A stretch of DNA of 64,000 bases, from positions 103,656,796 through 103,720,795 of the forward strand of contig NC_081415.1 in NCBI RefSeq assembly GCF_030272615.1, written 5' to 3'. The notes beneath the pieces are model-generated. The model had not been told where the DNA came from, made no database searches, and was given only the letters and a program-made list of their open reading frames with translations. Shown one piece after another: positions 57,411 to 64,000 of the stretch. Both the position numbers and the translations under genes were made by a program. The first letter of the stretch is position 1. Each line of letters starts with the position of its first letter. The stretch is from Cryptomeria japonica (Eukaryota > Streptophyta > Pinopsida > Cupressales > Cupressaceae).

Positions 57411-57810
57411 CAATCAACACCTCCACTCCATTAGCCTTTTACCCTATTTATTGAACCTAATAAATTCTCTAACCTACTAAAGTACAAAGTGGGGTCAAGG
57501 TACCTACTAGTGGGTCATACTCCTCTAGTCTCTAGTGTTGTTGGACTCTCTCTACACAATGATCGTGTAAGGGAATGCAATCCATCTCTCTCCAAGGGCT
57601 ATGTTCTCTCCAATCTCCTGAAGGTGTATGTGACAATGACACCTCCTTGGGCCCCGTGTGTCTTATATAGGGCCCATAATCCCATTTTCCTCATCCTTCT
57701 GCAAATTCACATACTTTCTGCTCTCATCATTATTTTCCTCTTCTCTACTGCCATTTCCTTCTTTTTGAGAATTTTCTCAAAATTTCTTCTAAAATTCCTG
57801 GTTAAATTCT

Positions 57811-57822
57811 CGAGGGGGCATA
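57811..57822 (+). promoter_or_regulatory. possible second polypurine tract (family B)
   Basis: CGAGGGGGCATA, identical to the family A string, 97 bp before the LTR. Confidence 0.3.
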
Positions 57823-57891
57823 CACCACCCGCATCTTCACGTTGGGGCATCTTTTTGTTGTCTTTTACCCATCGCCAATTTTCTCGTTGCG

Positions 57892-57907
57892 TAAAAGAGG
57901 GGCAAAA
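57892..57907 (+). promoter_or_regulatory. family B polypurine tract
   Basis: TAAAAGAGGGGCAAAA directly before the LTR TG; nearly the same as in family A. Confidence 0.78.
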
Positions 57908-59216
57908 TGTAGATATCCAAAATTAAAATAAATTAAATATTTAACTAATTTTATCCTTTCTACATAATTAATTGATTTAATTATGTTGATATTATTCTTC
58001 TCGGAATTAATTAAATTAAATTAAATTAATCATGTCACTATAGTCGAGATAATTAATTTATTCAACAAATTAATTATTCCCTGTTCTTCTAAAGTTCTTA
58101 AAACTAATTAATTCTTCCAAATCCCATTTTAGTTAATTAATGACAATTAATTAACTTAGTCATGTGATTCTTACAAATCACTTCCCCTAATCGCTCACTA
58201 GCTTAATTAATTCGTCTATAATCCCTCATAATCATGCTTAACATTATTCTTCAATTTTAAATTCCCCCCTCATTCTCTCTCTTCTTGTCCAATCCTCCTA
58301 CAAATCCCACTTTCCTTCTAATCTCCTATTATCCCACCTAGTCATATCCCTTAATCACTTTCTAGTGGCTAATCCCCAAGGTTAGCCACCAAGTCAACCA
58401 ATAGTCATAAATGGTTAAGTCCATGTGTCCGCTCCTCACCTTCCAACCTTAAATGCACCTGTTAGGTCATTTCAAGAAATTCAAAATCTCACATTCTCCT
58501 ATGCCTCTCACCTTCCCAAGGAATTTTAAATTCCTTTTCTCATTTCCTTTCCCCATGCACTTCATTATTTGAGAATTTTTAATTCTCTTGTTCATCCCCC
58601 AAGGAATTTTTAATTCCTTCTTGTCTTCCCAATGTACTTGGGATATCTTCCCCATGTACATTGCGGAGTGTGGAGACAAGAAATGCCTTTATGGTAAATA
58701 TATTGGTCTCCATACCTTTTCCTCTCATGTCCTCTCAATCCATGTGCTCCCTCTCCTTCAATCTCCACCCTAGATCCATCTTCAATCTTGACTGTCCATT
58801 CATCCCCCTTCAATTCTATAAGTTGGGGTCTCCTCCCCTTCATTTTCCATCTCCAATTTGTCCAATCTCATGCCGTCATTTTAGTTTTTTAAATCATCCC
58901 TTAGCATCCATATTATAGCCAATTTGCATCCTTTGAGAATCCATAATCATCTCCATCCATCCTTTTAACACTCATCCTTCATCCACATCCACCATTGTTA
59001 TGAATTGGAGAGAAAACAACATCAAAACAAAGGACCAATCCAAACAAGCTAAGAAGGTGTGCATTCTTGGCTTCACCAAAGGTCTAATCAGAGGAACATG
59101 AGAGAACTCTCTCTTGAAAGGTATATGACTTGTTGGTTTAATGTTTTTACTTGATTTCTTATGTTATTTGGATTTAAACTAACAATCTGACCTTGTATTG
59201 GTTTTCCCTTGGTTCA
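57908..59216 (+). repeat. family B 3' LTR, last bases missing
   Basis: Starts TGTAGATATCC. It matches the 5' LTR from about 58140 on and ends at CCCTTGGTT, where the 5' LTR continues with about 25 more bases to its end. The donor-like AAAG|GTATAT is kept near 59119. The lost end means the right boundary is a secondary break. Confidence 0.82.
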
Positions 59217-59978
59217 GGGAGGATCTTGACTTGGAATAGGGGATAATAGGGGATCTTGAGATGAAGGGGATGAAATGGTAGGATCTTGACTTGGATCAAT
59301 AATTTTTTGAACATGATCTAGAACAAGATCTTGGAATGATGGGATTAGACTAGATGGTGTGACGAGAGGTGAGTGGGAAGACTCTTCAGATGGAATGGAT
59401 GGAAGGGTTGGAGATTAAGTGACTTGGGTGGATGGACAAGATGGAAGGAGGGGAGATTATTCAATTGGGATAGTTGGAGTGGATGGAAGGGCGAGAGGTT
59501 CTTTAATTAGGGGAGATGGAGGTATGAGAGGTTCTACAACTTGGATAGATGGAGTGGATGGAAGGATGGGAGATTCTTCAATTGGAATAGATTGACTGGA
59601 TGGAAGGATGGGGAGTTCCTTAACTGGGATATATGGAGGGATGAAAGGTTCTACAATGGGGATAGATGGAGTGGATGGAAGGATGGTAGATTTATCAGCT
59701 TGAATTTGGATGGTGGTAGAATTAGGTGATGGGGATTGCATAGGAAGAATCTCAATGGATGAAAGGTCTTCGATGGTGGTAGGAAGTGGGAGCTAGGAAT
59801 GATAGATGTGGGAGTTGGAAGATAAGTTGGTGGATTGAGATAAGATGTGGTGGATGATGGACTAAGATAGGAGGAAGTGGATGGTGGAGGATTAAGGTGA
59901 GATGAAGGATTGCGATTGGTGCCACATGCTTGTTCATGAATGTGTAAGGAAAGCAAATGCGGAAATTTGCTTCGCTAA
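59217..59978 (-). pseudogene. Pro/Ser-rich repeat ORF remnant right of family B
   Basis: Minus-strand frame 59741-59457 is built from units of about 12-14 residues of the form ILPS(T/S)(P/Q)SIPI(V/E)E followed by (P)(F/L)IPP. The DNA is a GGATGGAAGGATGGGAGA-like repeat. Neighbouring frames (59956-59651) are also Pro/His-rich. I do not recognise a family. It may be the other half of the locus seen at 38610-39561. Confidence 0.4.
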
Positions 59979-61065
59979 TGTCAATTTGTAGGGGAAAACA
60001 AATAGTGTTTACAAATTTTGCAACTTTTGCAAAATATGGCACAAACATGAGCATACACAAATAAATAACATAGAGAGAGAACACACAAAATTAACATGGG
60101 AAAACCCTTTTGGGAGAAAAGCCCACCACCAATAGATAACGACTTTATTAACAGTATGTCAAAAGATACAAGAAAGTCTAGTCTGCCGACTTCCTTCACT
60201 CTATCATACAATCGTTCCAGATTGAAACATACAACTCTCAGGTCAAACTACTTCACAGATCACTCAGTAGCTATTCTAGTTCGTCACATTCGGCTTCAAA
60301 TACCAGACTGGTCGACCGTTACATTTGCTCGAGATGGTTGGAAAGTTGAATTGTCTCTGTCGGTCTGTAATCATGGAAAACTAATTATCCCACATACGTT
60401 AGGGAGTTGGGTCGGTTTGCATTCATATACCCTGACAGTCTCATCCTTAGTGTCCAAGTGTTCACCGTTTTGGATCTCGATTCAATCTCACATCCGCAGT
60501 CGGTCTTCGCTCCATCGGCCATCAGTATAGCTTTCAATCGGTAAAGTTGATCGCCCGATGATACTTGATCGCTAAAGGCAACTCCATCGGGTCATTGGAA
60601 AGACACATGCAAAGTTACCCCAACCTCCGATAACCAAGAGTGGACCTTATCAGGTCATCGACACATGCCCAAAACTGCTATCTTGATAAGCGAAGCACTC
60701 CAAGGCAAAATAGAGCAGACTCATTAGGACTTCTATGTAGCCTTCATCACGTTGACCCAATTGCCGATATCAACCCGAAACATCTAAGGTAGGTTCATTG
60801 GGTATCGACATACCTTCCGATAGGAACACCCAATAGCCGATGACAACCCAGACTACCTAAGATAGCTCCATCGGGTCATTAGCACAACTCTGAAGCAGTC
60901 TTCCTGAAAGGCGAAGTTATCCCATTAGAATAGAAGACACCGGTGTAAGTCATACTGATCAAAAGGTGTTCAACAAACAAGAAAGTAACACTCTGTTGTT
61001 CTATCAGTATAGGCTACCCCGATCAAATCGTATATGTTAAGTGAATTAGAGGCACATTTCCAACA
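59979..61065 (-). repeat. copia 3' LTR
   Basis: On the minus strand it starts TGTTGGAAATGTGCC right after the polypurine tract. The other end is placed at TGTCAATTTG (59979 on plus), giving TG/CA ends and 1087 bp; this end is tentative. A CCATCGGGTCATT string occurs at about 60586 and 60879 within it. Confidence 0.6.
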
Positions 61066-61077
61066 AAATCCCACTTA
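61066..61077 (-). promoter_or_regulatory. copia polypurine tract
   Basis: On the minus strand TAAGTGGGATTT directly precedes the LTR TG, typical of plant copia elements. Confidence 0.65.
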
Positions 61078-61113
61078 ATGAGGAATTCACTGGACCAATT
61101 ACCATTTCAGACG

Positions 61114-61652
61114 TTACTGAGGAACATGGGTATCAAGACCCATAGAATTTGAACACCACTTGAACTTGTGCATGCTCACCAGTTTCATCAAGGCATCTGC
61201 AACATTTTCTAGAGTGTCTACCTTGTTAAGATAAACTTTTCCATCTTCCACCATGTCATGAACGAAGTGATACTGAACATCAACATGCTTCAATCTAGCA
61301 TGGACAGTAGGATTCTTTGCCAAACATATGACACTCTAACTATCACTCCAGATTTCAACCTTCCATGCATCAAAACCAATATCTGAACTCAAATGCCTAA
61401 GCCAGACTACTTCTTTACAAGCATGTGTGGCCACCATGTATTCTGCCTCTGTAGTGGACAAAGCGACTACAACTTGCTGCTTGCTCCACCATTCAAGACA
61501 AAAACATATCCACTAGTGGATCTCCTACTGTCAATATCCCCTGCCCAATTAGAATCTGTATAACCACAAATGTTGAGAGTTCTCTTTGAATCCTTCAGAT
61601 TACCATGACAACACAATGCAAAGTCTGAAGTACCCTTCAAGTATCTAAACAC
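61114..61652 (-). pseudogene. copia RNase H
   Basis: Seen: LKGTSDFALCCHGN, LNICGYTDSNWAGDIDSRRS and TSGYVFVLNGGA (the DxDWAG-type start), then STTEAEYMVATHACKEVVWL near 61390-61470, and HVDVQYHFVHDMVEDGKVYL, ENVADALMKL at the end. RNase H degrades the RNA strand during reverse transcription. Two open pieces (61652-61467, 61323-61114) are separated by stops. The wording is that of plant copia elements. A frame change lies near 61467. Confidence 0.85.
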
Positions 61653-62618
61653 TCTCTTTACAACATCCTAGTGTGGTTTCGCTAGATTCGACATAAACCT
61701 GCTAAGTAATCCCACTAGTTGGGCAATGTCTAGTCTTGTACAAACCATAGCATACATCAGACTACCTATAGAGCTTGCAGAAGGTACACTTTTCATGTCT
61801 TCAATCCCTTTTGGAGATTTTGGATTTTCAAGCCCAGACAATGTAGTTCCCTGCAAGATGGGAACAACCTGTGGTTTACAGTCAGACATATGAAACCTGT
61901 CAAGAACATTTGCTATACACTTTCTCTAGTTGAGCAAAACTTTCCTCTTAGATCTATCCCTATTTATCTCCATTCCCAGAATGTAATTTGCTGGTCCTAA
62001 GTCCTTCATTTCAAATTTCATATAAAGCTAATATTTTAAATCTGAGATTATACCTTTTGTGTTTCCTATGAAAAACATATCATCAACATACAAAGCTATG
62101 ATAAGAATCCTATCACCATCAGTTTTGTAGTAAAAACAATGATCAACATTTGATCTCACAAATCACAAGGACAAAACAAATGTATCATACTTTTGATACC
62201 ACATTTTGGGAGACTGTTTTAAACCATACAGAGACTTCTTGAGTTTGCATACCAGATGTTCTTTACATTTTTCCACAAAGTGCTCAGGCTGGGACATATA
62301 AATTTCATCTTCAAGATCACCATGAAGAAATGTTGTCATTATATCCATCTTCTCAATCTCCCAATCATATGTTGTTGCAAGTGATAAGAGAAATCTCATA
62401 GATGTCAGCTTAGCTACAGGAGAGAAGATTTCCCCATAGTCAATACATTCTTTTTGTGAATACCCCTTTGCAACCAGTCTTGCTTTGTACTTGTCAATGC
62501 TGCCATCTAGACCATACTTCTTTTTAAACACCCACTTGCAGCCTACAAGCTTTCTGCCTTTAGGCAATGGCACCAAAATCCCTAGTTCCATTTTTATCCA
62601 ATGATGACATTTCATCAT
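61653..62618 (-). pseudogene. copia reverse transcriptase (RVT_2)
   Basis: Open piece 62618-62163: GCKWVFKKKYGLDGSIDKYK, ARLVAKGYSQKE, FSPVAKLTSMRFLLSLA, KMDIMTTFLHGDLEDEIYM (usually DVKTAFLHG), CKLKKSLYGLKQSPKMWYQK. After a stop the YVDDM box is visible near 62085-62100 (ALYVDDMFFIGN). A further open piece (61889-61668) has SIGSLMYAMVCTRLDIA. Catalytic YVDD is present. The start overlaps the integrase-linker frame, marking a frameshift at about 62590. Confidence 0.87.
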
Positions 62619-63246
62619 TCATGGCTTCCAACCAAGAATTTGAATCAAGCATTTCAATTGCTTCTTTGACAGTCCTAGGCTCATCAGTATCTTCAAATAA
62701 AGCATAAGCACAATTAACATTCAACATAGAGTGACTATACTTATTAGGTGTATACCTATTAGGTTTCCGCCTCTCTCGAGTAGATCTCAACTCTGGTGTT
62801 GAGGCTTCTTGAGGTTCCATAGGAGGCTCACCATCATGTTCTTCTTCAGAACTACTTGAACTGCTTAAACTCTCCTCATCTTCAGGTATATCTAGACATT
62901 CTTCTTTGGCTAGAGGAATTTCAACCTCAGCTTCTCCTCTCTTTTCTATATTATGATCTAGTGACATAGGCTTCAACTCATGAAAAATCACACTTATGCT
63001 GTATACAACCTTGCCAGTCATTGGATTCCAAAGTTTGTATCCTTTCACACCAACTCCATAGCCAATGAAGATATATTTCATCACTTGGTTATCCAACTTA
63101 GATCTATTCACACCAGACACATGAGCATATGCCTCTGCACCAAAAAAATGAAGGTGCCTTAAAGAAGGTTTCTTACCAGACCATGCTTCCATAGGTGTTT
63201 TGTCAACCAATACTGAAGTAGGAGAACAATTCAGTAGGTAACACAC
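62560..63246 (-). pseudogene. copia integrase C-terminal part, linker and RT start
   Basis: Seen: YLLNCSPTSVLVDKTPMEAW, GKKPSLRHLHFFGAEAYAHV, KYIFIGYGVGVKGYKLWNP and VIFHE, the end of copia integrase. Then comes an acidic, Ser-rich linker (EDEESLSSSSSSEEEHDGE), RRKPNRYTPNKYS, and EPRTVKEAIEMLDSNSWLEAM, the start of the RT region. The frame is open for 228 codons. A stop just upstream (near 63266) separates it from the core. Confidence 0.85.
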
Positions 63247-63264
63247 TGTAGCAACTGCTTCAGC

Positions 63265-63570
63265 CTAGAATTTTTGTTCTAGCCCAGCTCTGCTCAACAT
63301 GCTTCTTGCTTTCTCCATTAGAGACCGATTCAACCTTTCTGCAACTCCATTTTTTTGTGGAGTATAAGGTACAGTCTTATGTCTCTTAATTCCATGATCA
63401 ACACAGTACTTGTCGAAATCTACACTACAAAATTCACCACCATTGTATGTTCTTAAACATTTAATCTTTCTCCCAGTGTGATTTTCAACAAGGTTCTTAA
63501 ACTCCTTAAACTGTCTGAACACTTCTGATTTACTTTTAAGAAAGTACACATGCCCTTCTTGAATAATCAT
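63265..63570 (-). pseudogene. copia integrase core, second and third catalytic motifs
   Basis: Seen: FRQFKEFKNLVENHTGRKIK, LRTYNGGEF and PYTPQKNGVAERLNRSLMEKA. The Asp expected in (T/S)DNGGEF is Tyr here, so the second catalytic residue is lost; the Glu in NGVAER is kept. The first catalytic Asp is in the neighbouring frame (HSDVFG, 63536-64000). Overlap of the two frames at 63536-63570 marks a frameshift. Confidence 0.85.
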
Positions 63571-64000
63571 CTACAAAAGATACATAGTATTTAGACTTAG
63601 ACAGAGAAGGTACTTCCACTAGACCAAACACATCAGAGTGAACATAATCCAGAATATTAGAAGACTTATGAGACTTGGAATAAAACTGAACTCGGTTATG
63701 TTTTCCATTTATGCAGTGTTCACAGAAATCGAACTCAAAACTATAATTATCCGGATCTTCAACCAGATTCTTATTCTTCAAGGCTTTTAAACCTTTTTCA
63801 CGTATGTGGCCTAACCTATTATTCCAGATCATTGTTTTCTCAGCGGGAAGTTTATCTTCCAATGAATTAGCATTATGCATCATTACAGTTGTCTTAACTA
63901 ACTTTTCAGAGGTCACATTACAACATACAGGTTTGGAATTTAACTTATATAGAGTACCAAAATGATCACCCTTTGCTAATACAATGGAACCCCTAGTCAT
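63536..64000 (-). pseudogene. copia GAG-pre-integrase zinc domain and integrase start (cut by the window)
   Basis: Seen: WNNRLGHIREKGLKALKNK and CEHCINGKHNRVQF, the HHCC-type zinc module ahead of copia integrase, then DYVHSDVFGLVEVPS (first catalytic Asp) and YYVSFVDDYSRR. The frame is open to the window edge, so the N-terminal side (protease, gag) lies outside. At its end it shifts relative to the core frame at 63265-63570. Confidence 0.87.

Larger units (their letters stand above)
39604..59216 (+). mobile_element. Tat-like Ty3/gypsy element (family B)
   Basis: Order: LTR with a rearranged start, decayed primer site, repeat tract, leader ORF, gag, PR, G-patch segment, RT, RNase H, second RNase H, IN, twin boxes, 3' region, antisense PMD remnant, second tract, polypurine tract, LTR (57908-59216). 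It is clearly a relative of family A, with the same plan, but is more decayed: most domains carry several stops, and the LTRs differ by roughly 8 percent over a 500-bp sample. Neither end is intact, so no target duplication can be read. A family A-like solo LTR is inserted at 53066-54431. Confidence 0.85.
59979..64000 (-). mobile_element. Ty1/copia element, 5' part outside the window
   Basis: Minus-strand order: GAG-pre-integrase zinc domain, integrase, RT (RVT_2 type), RNase H, polypurine tract, 3' LTR. The order IN before RT defines copia. Gag and the 5' LTR lie beyond 64000. It is decayed, with frameshifts between most domains. The 5 bases left of the LTR are GCTAA; the matching copy would be outside the window. 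Confidence 0.88.

Overview
The window is repeat-dense plant nuclear DNA. I see no host single-copy gene, rRNA, tRNA gene or CRISPR array. Nearly all of it belongs to LTR retrotransposons of plant lineages: a Ty3/gypsy chromovirus, an Athila-like element, two Tat-like elements with two RNase H domains, and a Ty1/copia element. A large-genome plant, perhaps a gymnosperm, fits, but that is inference from style and not a sequence match.

Layout. (1) An Athila-like element lies on the minus strand from about 27763 to 37420; its 3' end is outside the window. (2) A minus-strand chromovirus (left end before position 1, right end 27762) appears to be inserted in the Athila-like 3' region. Its 5' LTR is 26165-27762 and its 3' LTR is cut by the window start. 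(3) A plus-strand Tat-like element (family A) sits inside the chromovirus gag. It reads LTR (3758-5148), internal region, LTR (20857-22247), then a second copy of the leader and gag up to 25791. A deletion there also removed the middle of the chromovirus gag. (4) A solo LTR (33095-33869) interrupts the Athila-like PR-RT linker. (5) A second plus-strand Tat-like element (family B) spans about 39604-59216. Its 5' LTR is rearranged, and a related solo LTR (53066-54431, perfect 5-bp duplication) lies in its 3' region. (6) Pro-rich, repeat-bearing sequence flanks element B on both sides. (7) A minus-strand copia element begins at 59979 and runs off the right edge.

The two Tat-like families share an unusual plan although most of their noncoding sequence differs. 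After the LTR come a primer-binding site, a short-word repeat tract, a conserved leader segment, a small conserved ORF ahead of gag, gag, PR, a G-patch segment, RT-RNH-aRNH, IN and twin GGTGAAAACC-like boxes. A long noncoding region follows, then an antisense plant-mobile-domain ORF, a second repeat tract that is the inverted complement in kind of the leader tract, the polypurine tract and the 3' LTR. Both leaders also carry splice-like sites placed so that an intron would remove the primer-binding site. This mirrored architecture is the most interesting signal in the window.

Most coding regions are broken, often at CGA, CAA or CAG codons turned into stops, as expected for methylated, decaying repeats. 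By hand count the family A LTRs differ at about 38 of 1391 sites, the visible chromovirus LTR segments at about 13 of 217, and the family B LTRs by roughly 8 percent. These values agree with the nesting order.
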